From positions 1 through 61,610 of the forward strand of contig JAGZUF010000016.1 of NCBI GenBank assembly GCA_018380115.1: a stretch of DNA of 61,610 nt. The letters run 5' to 3'. Position 1 is the stretch's first letter. Each line of letters starts with the position of its first letter. Made by a program: the position numbers and the translations under genes. Source of the stretch: Oscillospiraceae bacterium. GTDB taxonomy: Bacteria > Bacillota > Clostridia > Oscillospirales > Ruminococcaceae. The notes below the pieces were generated by a model. That model had not been told where the DNA came from. It made no database searches and saw only the letters and a program-made list of their open reading frames with translations. Positions 26,584 through 34,809 of the stretch are shown here, in pieces.

Positions 26584-27285
26584 TTACACACCGCGCGGCG
26601 GTGTGCGCCAGCTTGCGCCGGCGGCGCTGGCCTCCTGCGTGGGCAGCACCTGCATGGACGCGTCGTACATGGGGCGCTGCGGCACGCTGCGGCGCTGCGC
26701 CTCATGCACGGCTGCCGCCAGCATGGCCTTGTCGGCCCCGCACTCGGTGCACATGCGCTTGCCGAGGCCCGCGTTGTAGTTGAAGGCGCCGCACGCGCAG
26801 CGCCAGCCGTCCTCGGCCTGCGCTGGGCGGTATTTCAGCCCGCCAATATGCAAAACGCCCTCCACATAGCGGCGCTCGGCCTCGCTCAGGGCCTGAGGCC
26901 GCGGCAGGGCCACCGGCGCGCAGCAGCGCAGGCTGTGCGTGGCGCCGTCGTATGTGACGCTGACAAGCGACGCCTCCACGCTGCCCAGCGGCACATCCGA
27001 CACGAACACGCCGTCGTCAAAGCCGAACGTCTCGCCCTCGGCCGCGTTCACATCCTCATAGACAAAATCGTCCTCACCGATGACGCGGCCCTGTTTGTCC
27101 TTGCAGCGGAAGTGCGCCACCAGCCGCTGCAGCGGCCGGGAATACAGGTTTTTGAAGGTGAGCGTCACCACGGTCTCGCCCGTCTCCTCCATGCGGAACA
27201 GCTCCACCATGGAAAAGTGCACGGGGCTTCCTTTGCAGTAATAGCTTGCGCGCGAGCGCGCGATGGGGGTAAATGCCTGGCTCAT
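26584..27285 (-). CDS. Hypothetical protein with C-terminal zinc ribbon
   Basis: 233 aa, no recognised enzyme domain. N-terminal two thirds (YCKGSPVHFSMVELF, VVTLTFKNLYSRPLQRLVAHFRCKD) look like a beta-sandwich seen in Clostridia proteins of unknown role; a four-cysteine zinc ribbon (WRCACGAFN, KRMCTECGAD) sits at about 173-195. Cytosolic: no signal or helix. Own promoter upstream. Start ATG 27285 with GGGTGA upstream. Confidence 0.7.
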   Translation of the reverse strand: MSQAFTPIARSRASYYCKGSPVHFSMVELFRMEETGETVVTLTFKNLYSRPLQRLVAHFRCKDKQGRVIGEDDFVYEDVNAAEGETFGFDDGVFVSDVPLGSVEASLVSVTYDGATHSLRCCAPVALPRPQALSEAERRYVEGVLHIGGLKYRPAQAEDGWRCACGAFNYNAGLGKRMCTECGADKAMLAAAVHEAQRRSVPQRPMYDASMQVLPTQEASAAGASWRTPPRGV

Positions 27286-27436
27286 ATATCTGTCACCCTG
27301 GTCTGTCTGGCCGCGCCCTGCCGCAGGCAGCGGGCGCGGAGGTTTGTGTGCGGATGGCTGCCGCCCCGCCCTTTTCAGGGCCAGGGCCGCCGGTGCGCCC
27401 TGCGCATGATGCCGCGGGCACACTGCTACGCTTCCG

Positions 27437-27465
27437 ATTTTAGCATACTTTTGCCGCCGGGGCAA
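27437..27465 (-). promoter_or_regulatory. Promoter of the zinc-ribbon gene
   Basis: Minus-strand TTGCCC (27465-27460), 17-bp spacer, TAAAAT (27442-27437). Confidence 0.55.
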
Positions 27466-27526
27466 GCGGTTTTGCGCCCCACTGTTTTCCATGGCGCGGG
27501 CAGCGCCCCTTCTGCGCGGTTTTGTG

Positions 27527-27555
27527 CGTGACGGATGCGCCCGGGCATGCTATAC
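27527..27555 (+). promoter_or_regulatory. Aldehyde dehydrogenase promoter
   Basis: GTGACG box, 17-bp spacer and TATACT (27550-27555), about 60 bp before the gene. The upstream box is weak. Confidence 0.45.
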
Positions 27556-27613
27556 TGTTGGCAAAGCCTGTGCCGCCCCTGTGCGGCACAGAAAGCAAGG
27601 AGGCCGTGCCCAT

Positions 27614-28993
27614 ATGGAACCGTCTGCCATTTCTTCGCTGTGCAAAGCCCAGCACGCATACTTTGAAACAGGCGCCCCCTGCGCCGTACCCGCGCGAAAA
27701 GCCGCCCTTGCCGCGCTGGAGCGCGCGCTGAAGGCAAATGAGGCCATGCTTTTGGCCGCGCTGCAGCAGGACCTTGGCAAGCCCGCCGCAGAGGGATATT
27801 TTTCAGAGCTTGCCCTTGTGATGGACGAGGTGCGCCATGCCCAAAAGCACCTTTGCGCCTGGGCCCGGCCCACGCGGTGCCGCACGCCGCTTTCGCAGTT
27901 CCCGGCGAAGAGCTTTATCCTGCACCGGCCCAAGGGCTGCGTGCTCATCATGAGCCCATGGAACTACCCCGTGCTTTTGACGCTGGCGCCGCTGGTGGGC
28001 GCGCTGGCCGCAGGCTGCTGCGCCGTGGTGAAGCCCAGCGCCTATGCGCCCGCCGTTTCGGCCGCGCTGGCAAAGCTGCTGGGCGGGGCGTTTTCCCCGC
28101 ACCATGTGGCCGTGGTGTGCGGCGGGCGAAGCGAGAACGCCGCCCTGCTGGACGAGGCCTTTGACCATATCTTTTTTACCGGCAGCGTCGGGGTGGGCAG
28201 GCTTGTGATGGAAAAGGCGGCGCGCCACCTGTGCCCCGTGACGCTGGAGCTCGGCGGCAAAAGCCCGTGCATCGTGGCGCGCAGCGCCGACATTCCCCTG
28301 GCCGCAAGGCGCATCGCCTTCGGCAAATTTTTGAACGCAGGGCAGACGTGCGTCGCGCCGGACTATGTACTGTGCGCCGCCGGGCTGGAGCAGCCGCTTG
28401 CCGTCGCCCTGCGTGGGGCCGTGCAGGGCTTTTTCGGGCCGGACGCGCTGGCCCTGCCGGACTATAACCGCATCGTGAATGAAAAGCACTTCCGCCGCCT
28501 GCGCGGCCTGCTGGAGGGGCAGGATATCGCCTTCGGCGGCCGCTGCGATGAAAGCACGCTTCGCATCGAGCCCACGGTGCTGCTGAACGTCACGCCCGAA
28601 AGCCCCGTAATGCAGGAGGAAATTTTCGGGCCCATCCTGCCCATCCTCACCGTGCCGGATGTGGAGGGGGCCATTCGATTTATCAGCGCGCGGCCGCGGC
28701 CGTTGGCTTTGTACCTGTTCACATGCAGCAAAGCCGACGAAAAGGCTGTGTTCGCGCGGTGTCATTTTGGCGGCGGCTGTGTGAACGACACTATTATCCA
28801 CCTTGCCACGCATGAAATGGGCTTTGGCGGCGTGGGCCAGAGCGGTATGGGAAGCTACCACGGCAAACGTAGTTTTGAGACGTTCAGCCATGAAGAGAGC
28901 CTTGTGAAAAAGGCCCTCTGGCTGGACCTTCCCTTCCGCTACCGCCCGTACACGAAAGAGAAGGAGCGCATCATCCGCCGCGTGATGCGCTGA
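27614..28993 (+). CDS. Aldehyde dehydrogenase family protein
   Basis: 459 aa NAD(P)-dependent aldehyde oxidase of the class 3-like, short ALDH group. IMSPWNYPVLLTLAPLVGALAAGC, the FTGSVGVGRLVMEKAA nucleotide loop, LELGGKSPCIV with the general base and LNAGQTCVAPDYVL with catalytic Cys are all present, and the end KRSFETFSHEESLVKKALWLD is typical of this group, which handles fatty or aromatic aldehydes. Start at 27614 follows AAGGAGG. The methyltransferase behind it may be co-transcribed. Confidence 0.93.
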   Translation: MEPSAISSLCKAQHAYFETGAPCAVPARKAALAALERALKANEAMLLAALQQDLGKPAAEGYFSELALVMDEVRHAQKHLCAWARPTRCRTPLSQFPAKSFILHRPKGCVLIMSPWNYPVLLTLAPLVGALAAGCCAVVKPSAYAPAVSAALAKLLGGAFSPHHVAVVCGGRSENAALLDEAFDHIFFTGSVGVGRLVMEKAARHLCPVTLELGGKSPCIVARSADIPLAARRIAFGKFLNAGQTCVAPDYVLCAAGLEQPLAVALRGAVQGFFGPDALALPDYNRIVNEKHFRRLRGLLEGQDIAFGGRCDESTLRIEPTVLLNVTPESPVMQEEIFGPILPILTVPDVEGAIRFISARPRPLALYLFTCSKADEKAVFARCHFGGGCVNDTIIHLATHEMGFGGVGQSGMGSYHGKRSFETFSHEESLVKKALWLDLPFRYRPYTKEKERIIRRVMR

Positions 28994-29058
28994 ACAGGCG
29001 GCCCGCGGCGCGCCCCGGCTTTCCGGGCGCTGCGGCGCCGCAGAAAAAGAGGTGCAGT

Positions 29059-29850
29059 ATGCAGACAGAACAGTACATCATCAACTTTTACAGCAATTAC
29101 GACGAGGACGGCCGCCTTGCAAGCAGGCATGGCGCCGTCGAGTTTCTCACCACCATGCGCTATATTGAAAAATATGCAGGGCCGGGCGCCCGCGTGCTGG
29201 AGGTGGGCGCGGGCACGGGCCGTTATTCCCACGCGCTGGCGCGCCGGGGCTATGCCGTGGACGCAGTGGAGCTTGTGGCTCACAACATTGAGGTGTTCCG
29301 GCGGAACACGCAGCCCGGCGAGGCCGTCACCATCATGCAGGGCAATGCGCTGGACCTTTCCTCCTTTGCGGACGGCACCTACGATATCACCCTGCTGCTG
29401 GGCCCGCTGTACCACCTTTATGAAAAGGATGATAAGCGGCAGGCCCTGCGCGAGGCCATCCGCGTCACAAAGCCGGGCGGCGTCATCTTCGCCGCATACG
29501 TCATATCGGACGGCTGCCTTCTGGATGAAGGGTTCCGCCGCGGCAACATCAATGTGGCGGAATATGTGAAAAACGGCCTGCTGGACGCCGAAACGTTCGC
29601 GGCAAGCTCTGAGCCGAAGGATTTGTTCGAGCTTGTGCGCAAGGAAGATGTGGACGAGCTGATGGCTGCTTTTCCAACCACGCGCCTGCACTATGTGGCC
29701 GCAGACGGCTGCGCCCTGCTGCTTCGCGGCGAGCTGGATGCCATGGAGGAAAGCACGTTCCAGCTTTACCTGCGCTACCATTTCGCCACCTGCGAGCGCG
29801 CAGACCTGCTCGGCGTCACCAGCCACGCGCTTGATATTTTCCGGAAATAG
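29059..29850 (+). CDS. Class I SAM-dependent methyltransferase
   Basis: 263 aa. Motif I VLEVGAGTGRYSHALARRG binds SAM; motif II VDAVEL, then LLLGPLYHLYEKDDKRQALREAIRVTKPGGVIFAAY (methyltransf_11/25 core) follow. A C-terminal half after 160 is less conserved. Substrate unknown. ATG has AAGAGG upstream. A strong terminator follows. Confidence 0.88.
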   Translation: MQTEQYIINFYSNYDEDGRLASRHGAVEFLTTMRYIEKYAGPGARVLEVGAGTGRYSHALARRGYAVDAVELVAHNIEVFRRNTQPGEAVTIMQGNALDLSSFADGTYDITLLLGPLYHLYEKDDKRQALREAIRVTKPGGVIFAAYVISDGCLLDEGFRRGNINVAEYVKNGLLDAETFAASSEPKDLFELVRKEDVDELMAAFPTTRLHYVAADGCALLLRGELDAMEESTFQLYLRYHFATCERADLLGVTSHALDIFRK

Positions 29851-29930
29851 CACAGGCCGGGCGCGCGCCCTTTTGCCCTGTGCAGCCGCCCGCCGGGCGG
29901 CATGAAGCCCTTAGAGAATGGCCCCTTTTC

Positions 29931-29974
29931 AAACTCCCCGCCGCCCGGCATTACAGCCGGGCGGCGGGGAGTTT
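29931..29974 (+). terminator. Terminator after the methyltransferase
   Basis: Perfect 19-bp GC-rich stem (29931-29949 with 29956-29974), loop ATTACA, with the T-run at the end of the stem. Confidence 0.85.
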
Positions 29975-29980
29975 TTGCTT

Positions 29981-30225
29981 TGTATGCTTTAGCGAAACGG
30001 CCTCCAGCTATGCTGGGGAGAGTAAAAAAGCTTTCGCTTCAGGCATCGGGCGAAGCGGGATGGTATTCAACACCAAAAAGATGAGCATGTAATGGGAAGA
30101 ACCCCGCTTGCGGGAGGCGGGGCAAGTGATGCAAAAGACAGAGTATTCAGCGCCTCCTGAGAGGCTTGCCGGCAGTATGCCCTTCCAGGGCCTGCGCAAG
30201 CCCCAGGCTTTGCCGGGGGCCTGTC
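29981..30225 (-). repeat. Dispersed structured repeat, copy D (inverted)
   Basis: Full-length copy in reverse orientation between two convergent genes. On its own strand it has GGCCCCCGGCAAAGCCTGGGGC, a GGCTTGC/GCAAGCC outer stem, GCCTCTCAGGAGGC, CCCGCAAGCGGG (others CCCGTAAACGGG, a paired T-A to C-G change), GGTGTTGAATACC, a CTTCGC/GCGAAAG stem and CCAGCATAGCTGG. Ends CTAAAGCATACAAAGC. Confidence 0.85.
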
Positions 30226-30226
30226 T

Positions 30227-30844
30227 TTACTCTTTGGGCAGCGCAGGGCGCGCCGTGTAAAGTGCCCGCCATTCCTCCTCCAGCATGGACATCAGAATGT
30301 CGTCGGCATAGGCCCCACCGTCCAGCACAGCGTCCCGCAGAACGCCCTCGCGGCGAAAGCCCGCCTTTTCGTATGCCCGGATGGCCCGCTGGTTGAACGA
30401 AAAAACGTCCAGCGACAGCCGGTGCAGCCGCAGCGCCTGAAAGGCAAACTCCAGCGTGCACCGTATCATCCAGGAGCCTGTGCCTTTTCCGCAGGCCTCC
30501 GGGTGGAACAGCGCCACCCGGAAATTTGCACTGCGCAGCTGCATGTCCATCTCATTAATCACACTCTCCCCCACGATGCGTCCCTGTGGGGAAACGAGCA
30601 CAAAATCGTATCTGTCCGGGCAGGCGACACACTGCTTGAAAAAGCCCGTTACCTCTTCTTTTGAAAAGCAGGAGCTGCATCCCGTCAGCCGGGCAATTTC
30701 CGGGTCAAGCGGGGCAAAATTGTCTTCATAGTATCGCTCTGCATCCTCCTGCCGCGCAGGCCTCAGCACAAAGCCGTCCTTCCGCCACACCGGCGCGGCG
30801 GCATCTGTTTTCCCCGTCTTTGCAGTACACGGCACAGCTTCCAT
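30227..30844 (-). CDS. GNAT acetyltransferase, RimJ/RimL-like
   Basis: 205 aa. The acetyl-CoA fold is seen in VALFHPEACGKGTGSWMIRCTLEFAF and the RimJ-like end RLHRLSLDVFSFNQRAIRAYEKAGFRREGVLRDAV. These enzymes acetylate amino termini, antibiotics or small amines; the target here cannot be named. Start at 30844 with AAGGGGGGA before it. Convergent with the methyltransferase, with repeat copy D between them. Confidence 0.9.
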   Translation of the reverse strand: MEAVPCTAKTGKTDAAAPVWRKDGFVLRPARQEDAERYYEDNFAPLDPEIARLTGCSSCFSKEEVTGFFKQCVACPDRYDFVLVSPQGRIVGESVINEMDMQLRSANFRVALFHPEACGKGTGSWMIRCTLEFAFQALRLHRLSLDVFSFNQRAIRAYEKAGFRREGVLRDAVLDGGAYADDILMSMLEEEWRALYTARPALPKE

Positions 30845-30940
30845 CCCGGTTCCCCCCTTCTTGTATTTGCGATTTATTCTACCATATTTTTCGAAAATGT
30901 GATACGATTTAATAAAACAAGCAAGACAGGAGGGCTGCCC

Positions 30941-31645
30941 ATGACACAGGCGCAATTGCATGCCGCGCTGGCCGGTGCGGCCGAGGCGGAATATGCCGCT
31001 TTTTCTTCCAAATTGCTGGGCGGCGCACAAAAGCCGCTACTGGGCGTGCGCCTGCCCGTTTTGCGCAGGCTGGCGGCACGGCTCGTGCGTGAAAACGGCG
31101 GCGCGGCGCTTTCGCTTTGCACGCGCGGGCAGTATTTTGAGGACGTGATGCTGAAGGGCATGGTTCTCGGCAGGCTGCCTGCCCCGCTTGACGCCGTGCT
31201 GGCGGAAACGCGCGCCTTTCTGGGCGAGATAGACAACTGGTCCGTATGCGACAGCTTCTGCGCAGGTTACCTGCACGCAAAAAAGCACCCGGCCGAGGTG
31301 TTCGCCTTTGCCAAAGGCTGCCTTTCCGATACGCGCGAATTTGCCGCTCGCTTCGGCATCGTGCTTTTGATGGACCATTTCCGCTGCACGCCGTATGCCG
31401 CCGAGGCGCTCAGCGCCATATCCGATGTGGACGCGGCAGGCCGCTATTATGTGCAGATGGGCATTGCCTGGGCGCTGGCCACCTTTTATTTGCAGCTTCC
31501 GCAAGCGGTGCTGCACCTTCTGCGCACACATCCGGATGACTCCATATGCCGCATGGCGGTGCGCAAGCTGTGCGAATCTCTTCGCGTGCCCGCCGGGGCA
31601 AAGGCGCAGGCAAAACAAATTTGGAAGGAGCGCAAAGGTATATGA
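30941..31645 (+). CDS. DNA alkylation repair protein, AlkD-like
   Basis: 234 aa all-helical HEAT-like DNA glycosylase family that removes positively charged alkyl bases. Family stretches: LGVRLPVLRRLAARL, FEDVMLKGMVLG, IDNWSVCDSFCAGYL and SDTREFAARFGIVLLMDHF, then MGIAWALATFYLQLP. ATG at 30941 has CAGGAGGG upstream. Its TGA overlaps the next ATG by four bases, so the two repair genes are translationally coupled. Confidence 0.93.
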   Translation: MTQAQLHAALAGAAEAEYAAFSSKLLGGAQKPLLGVRLPVLRRLAARLVRENGGAALSLCTRGQYFEDVMLKGMVLGRLPAPLDAVLAETRAFLGEIDNWSVCDSFCAGYLHAKKHPAEVFAFAKGCLSDTREFAARFGIVLLMDHFRCTPYAAEALSAISDVDAAGRYYVQMGIAWALATFYLQLPQAVLHLLRTHPDDSICRMAVRKLCESLRVPAGAKAQAKQIWKERKGI

Positions 31646-31947
31646 CGGAATTTACAAGGCGCATCTATGAAGTGGTAAAGCAGATCCCCAAAGGCCGTGT
31701 GGCCAGCTACGGCCAGGTGGCGCAGCTGGCGGGCAACCCGCGCGGCGCGCGCGGTGTAGGCTTCGCCCTGCACCGCAACCCCGAGCCGGGCGTCATCCCC
31801 TGCCACCGCGTGGTGTTTCAGGACGGCAGCACCTGCACCGGCTATGCCTTCGGCGGGCCCGAAGTGCAGCGCCGCATGCTGGAGGACGAGGGCGTCCGCT
31901 TTTTGCCGGACGGCCGCGTGGATATGGCCGCATGCCGCTGGCTGTGA
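31642..31947 (+). CDS. MGMT/Ogt-family alkyltransferase domain protein
   Basis: 101 aa, only the DNA-binding/active-site domain of O6-methylguanine methyltransferases. TRRIYEVVKQIPKGRVASYGQVA is the helix-turn-helix with the arginine finger region, and IPCHRVV holds Cys54. Alkyltransferase-like (ATL) proteins have Trp instead of Cys here, so this protein may transfer the alkyl group itself, though the small size resembles ATLs. Four-base overlap with the AlkD gene. Confidence 0.92.
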   Translation: MTEFTRRIYEVVKQIPKGRVASYGQVAQLAGNPRGARGVGFALHRNPEPGVIPCHRVVFQDGSTCTGYAFGGPEVQRRMLEDEGVRFLPDGRVDMAACRWL

Positions 31948-32052
31948 GCCCCCAGGCCCCTTTTGTCAGGCAGAAAAAAGCGGCTGTCTTGATACCCGTT
32001 TGCCGGGCAAAAATATCAGGAATATAAATAACAGTGTGAACAGAGCAAAAAA

Positions 32053-32090
32053 GAAAATCCCCGCGGAGCGTTAATTCCACGGGGATTTTC
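32053..32090. terminator. Bidirectional terminator
   Basis: Perfect 11-bp outer stem GAAAATCCCCG/CGGGGATTTTC with a 16-nt inner region. Lies between the convergent MGMT and EVE genes. Confidence 0.75.
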
Positions 32091-32172
32091 TATAGGTTCA
32101 CGCTATAAAAGAGCTGCCCAGAACAAACACAAAACCATCACTTACAAAAACCAGTGGTAAAAAAGGCATCCG

Positions 32173-33279
32173 CTAAAACTCCGTTTCCTGAGCGTACTCC
32201 TCATAATCCTCTAAAACACTGTCATTCAAATGGGAAAGATTTCTTTCCCCACTCAGTTCTTCGACTGCATCATAGGACAAATAGGAGCACGATTCTGACA
32301 TCGGCCCGCTCTCCATCAGCGCAAAAACCGGCCGGGATATTTCCTGCAGCACTTTCCTTCGCCGGGATATGGGCGCGACAATATGGGCTTTGATCTTCAA
32401 ATTGGGCTGAAGGCTCATCAAATCTGCCATGCGCAGAAGCCCAGAATATATCGATGTAGAATGCTCAATTTCAAACGCCCGAACGATTGCATTCCTTCGA
32501 ATCCAGAGAACATCAATATTTTCAATCGTCCGTAAGGTTACATTATCATAGTTCAACGGCAAACGATTTAAAATGGTGTTGTCCCTAACTGGATTCCACT
32601 CCTCAAGAACGCGCTGACGGTCTGCAAATGGAAGCCAAATTCGAAATCCCATTGACTCACCGATTTTTGCAATCAAAGCTTGAACTTTTGTATGCTCCGT
32701 CTCCATGCGGCGTCTGCCAGAAACCCTGCCGTCATCCTCAGGAATAGAAACGACAATTTGCCCAATTTCCGAATTAATCATGGAAGGCCTGAGGTTTTTC
32801 TGGTCAATAGCAGTTAAAGGATAACTTTTCTGACTTTCCCTTTGTTCAATCAAAATCCTTTCCAAATAGGCTCCATCTTCATCTGTCAACTTTGTCAGAC
32901 TTCCCCGGACTTTTCCGGTCCAAGCGGTGTTGTCTTTTTGCAAATCTTTGGTGAAGGATAGATGCTTCCAAGAAATGTCGTTGCTAATCGGTATCCCTTT
33001 CTCTGGTTGTAGCCAAACATGAGGAGATACCCGAAAACGGACAACAAATGGATCGTCCGCTTCCATAAAAACAGGCTGATGATCTACAAAATAATTTGAT
33101 GAAACCTCTAACACACCAATCCAGCGGGATAATTTCGTCATATAGCAAATCAGCCGATCTCCTGGTCTGATATTGGCAGCAGATCTCCTCCGGTTCTCTC
33201 TGAATCCAGAGATCTCTTGTTCAGATTCGGAGAAAGCCCTATATGTTTCCGGGGAAAATAAGTCTATATAATATGCCAT
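32173..33279 (-). CDS. EVE-domain protein with PD-(D/E)XK-like nuclease domain
   Basis: 368 aa. Residues 1-130 form an EVE domain (MAYYIDLFSPETYRAF, RPGDRLICYMTKLSRWIGVLEV), a PUA/YTH-like fold that reads modified bases. The C-terminal part (195-300) looks like a restriction-type nuclease: a helix with Glu195, then IDVLWIRR (Asp256), AFEIEHSTS (Glu270, Glu272). Base composition is clearly more AT-rich than the neighbours and the codon use differs, suggesting acquisition. It may cut foreign DNA carrying modified cytosine (inference). Start at 33279 with GAGG close before it; TACGAT/TTGATA promoter upstream. Confidence 0.8.
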   Translation of the reverse strand: MAYYIDLFSPETYRAFSESEQEISGFRENRRRSAANIRPGDRLICYMTKLSRWIGVLEVSSNYFVDHQPVFMEADDPFVVRFRVSPHVWLQPEKGIPISNDISWKHLSFTKDLQKDNTAWTGKVRGSLTKLTDEDGAYLERILIEQRESQKSYPLTAIDQKNLRPSMINSEIGQIVVSIPEDDGRVSGRRRMETEHTKVQALIAKIGESMGFRIWLPFADRQRVLEEWNPVRDNTILNRLPLNYDNVTLRTIENIDVLWIRRNAIVRAFEIEHSTSIYSGLLRMADLMSLQPNLKIKAHIVAPISRRRKVLQEISRPVFALMESGPMSESCSYLSYDAVEELSGERNLSHLNDSVLEDYEEYAQETEF

Positions 33280-33311
33280 CCTCTGTATCCTCACTGTGAG
33301 TTAATATCAAT

Positions 33312-33340
33312 ATCGTATCACAGTTTATTGAAACTATCAA
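33312..33340 (-). promoter_or_regulatory. Promoter of the EVE gene
   Basis: Minus-strand TTGATA (33340-33335), 17-bp spacer, TACGAT (33317-33312). Confidence 0.6.
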
Positions 33341-33436
33341 TCACGCATAAGCTCTTAATACTCCATACTCCGCTACTGCAAGAAGCGGATATCTTTGAAA
33401 AATCAATGTAAATTCCAAATTTGATGTAAACAAAAG

Positions 33437-33482
33437 AGGTCAAAATTTGAAAATCAAAAATGGGACATTCAAATTTTGACCT
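33437..33482. repeat. Perfect 15-bp inverted repeat
   Basis: AGGTCAAAATTTGAA (33437-33451) and its exact complement (33468-33482) flank a 16-nt AT-rich centre. Lies between the EVE gene and tRNA-Leu. It could be a hairpin, a protein-binding site or an element end. Confidence 0.6.
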
Positions 33483-33506
33483 TCAGAAAAAATTGCATAA
33501 CAATAA

Positions 33507-33535
33507 AAAAGCTACATCTCCACGATGTAGCTTTT
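33507..33535 (-). terminator. tRNA-Leu terminator
   Basis: Perfect 12-bp stem AAAAGCTACATC/GATGTAGCTTTT with a 5-nt loop, immediately after the tRNA on the minus strand. Confidence 0.8.
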
Positions 33536-33539
33536 AATC

Positions 33540-33626
33540 TGGTGCGGATGAAGGGACTTGAACCCATATGAAGTTGCCCTCACTAGAACCTGAATCTAGC
33601 GCGTCTGCCAATTCCGCCACATCCGC
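33540..33626 (-). tRNA. tRNA-Leu (CAG anticodon)
   Basis: 87-nt type II tRNA with a long variable arm. The acceptor stem GCGGATG pairs with CATCCGC, CCA is encoded, and the anticodon loop TTCAGGT between CTAGA and TCTAG reads CAG. T-loop GGTTCAAGTCC is intact. A promoter (TTGACA at 33686-33681, TAAAAT at 33663-33658, 17-bp spacer) precedes it. Confidence 0.95.
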
Positions 33627-33657
33627 ATATTGGCGTTCCCTTGTGAGAACGTACTTG

Positions 33658-33686
33658 ATTTTAGCATAAGCCGGGCCGCTTGTCAA
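33658..33686 (-). promoter_or_regulatory. tRNA-Leu promoter
   Basis: Minus-strand TTGACA (33686-33681), 17-bp spacer, TAAAAT (33663-33658). Confidence 0.75.
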
Positions 33687-33881
33687 CCACTTTTTTCTCT
33701 TTTTTCCCCGCTGAAAATACAAGTAAAAAAACAGGCCTGCTTTTGGTAAGGCACAGCGCCCTGCTTTCATCCGGCAGATGTTGCTTTCCAGCAAAGGCAG
33801 CCTAACACCTTGGCCTTCTGCATACGGCATATGGCCGAAAGCATGGTATGGAGCCTGGGCGAATAAACGCTGTCCGTCCCC

Positions 33882-34156
33882 TTGGCAGATACAGGCTGGA
33901 GAAGGCACGGCATGAATTTAACAAATGTGATATAATAGACGCAGGCGGCATGGGCCCGGCAGCCTTGCCGGCAGCGCCCGCCCCCCGCTTGACAAATGCA
34001 GCCCAAAGGCGCAGCATGAGTTCAGCAGATGTGGTATAATGTGTCCACTTAGCGAATCCAGATGCAGGCGAAGGATGAGCCTGGCGGAACAGATGCCGCA
34101 CCCTTAACAAGGCCGGGCCAAAGGGCGAAGGACAGGCTTCGTGAATGTGGTATAAT
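33882..34156 (+). promoter_or_regulatory. Three tandem promoter-like repeats
   Basis: Three related cassettes, spaced 104 and 116 bp, each with a TTGRCA/TTAACA box (33882, 33989, 34104) about 35-45 bp before an extended -10 of the form TGTGRTATAAT. The TATAAT boxes are at 33931-33936, 34035-34040 and 34151-34156. Units one and two share GCATGARTTYARCARATGTGR. A CCGGCA/TGCCGG hairpin lies inside the first. The last could drive the gene at 34217. The stretch 33687-34216 has no gene. Confidence 0.6.
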
Positions 34157-34216
34157 AAAAGCATGATTTCGGGGCAGAGAGGTTTTCCTCCTGTGCTCTG
34201 GCAAGGAGAGAGCAAA

Positions 34217-34765
34217 ATGGATATTTTCAGCACAATCACCGCGGCAGGCGTTGCCAGCCTTATATTTTCGCTCATCAACTGCCTGTTCGGGTTCCGGCTG
34301 CAAAAATTCTGGGTCGGCCTTGTGTGCTTTTTATTCGGCGGTGTGGTGCTCAGCCTTATCGCGTCGCACCTCACAAGCACAGGCTGGGTGCATGCAGCCG
34401 CATTCTTTGTGGGCGGCGCCGTTCTTGCGGCCTTGTCGTTCCGCCTGTATCTGGCCAGCCTGTTCGTGTTCAGCCTGGGGCTGGTATGGATGTCTGCCTG
34501 CTGGCTTATCCCCTCGCACTGGGCCGGGCACGTGGCAGGCATTGTGGCGGGCGTCCTCGCGGGCGTGCTGGTGGTGAAGCTCACACGCCCGGCCATCATC
34601 CTGCTCACTGCTGCAACAGGTGGGTTCTCGGCCGCAAAGTCGGTATTTCTTCTGCTTGGGCTGGACGCCCAGGCAGGCAGCGGCATGTTCTGGGCCATGG
34701 CCGCCGTAGGGCTAGCAGCAGCTGTGCTGGGAGCTGTGTTCCAGTTTCGCAGCACGAAGGCATAA
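34217..34765 (+). CDS. Integral membrane protein, TMEM198/DUF4203-like
   Basis: 182 aa, five to six hydrophobic segments spanning nearly the whole length. The pattern SLINCLFGFRLQKFWVGLVCFLFGG with Gly/Ser-rich helices suits the DUF4203 group. No charged active site is visible; function unknown. ATG at 34217 follows AAGGAGAG. Three promoter-like repeats lie upstream. Confidence 0.7.
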   Translation: MDIFSTITAAGVASLIFSLINCLFGFRLQKFWVGLVCFLFGGVVLSLIASHLTSTGWVHAAAFFVGGAVLAALSFRLYLASLFVFSLGLVWMSACWLIPSHWAGHVAGIVAGVLAGVLVVKLTRPAIILLTAATGGFSAAKSVFLLLGLDAQAGSGMFWAMAAVGLAAAVLGAVFQFRSTKA

Positions 34766-34809
34766 ATGGGCCGCCACATATAAAACAAAATGGAAGGAAG
34801 TCACAGCGC

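Noticed and set aside
33802..34788. 328-aa minus-strand frame across the promoter repeats
   Set aside because: Opposes the membrane-protein gene and runs through promoter-like repeats; low-complexity shadow.
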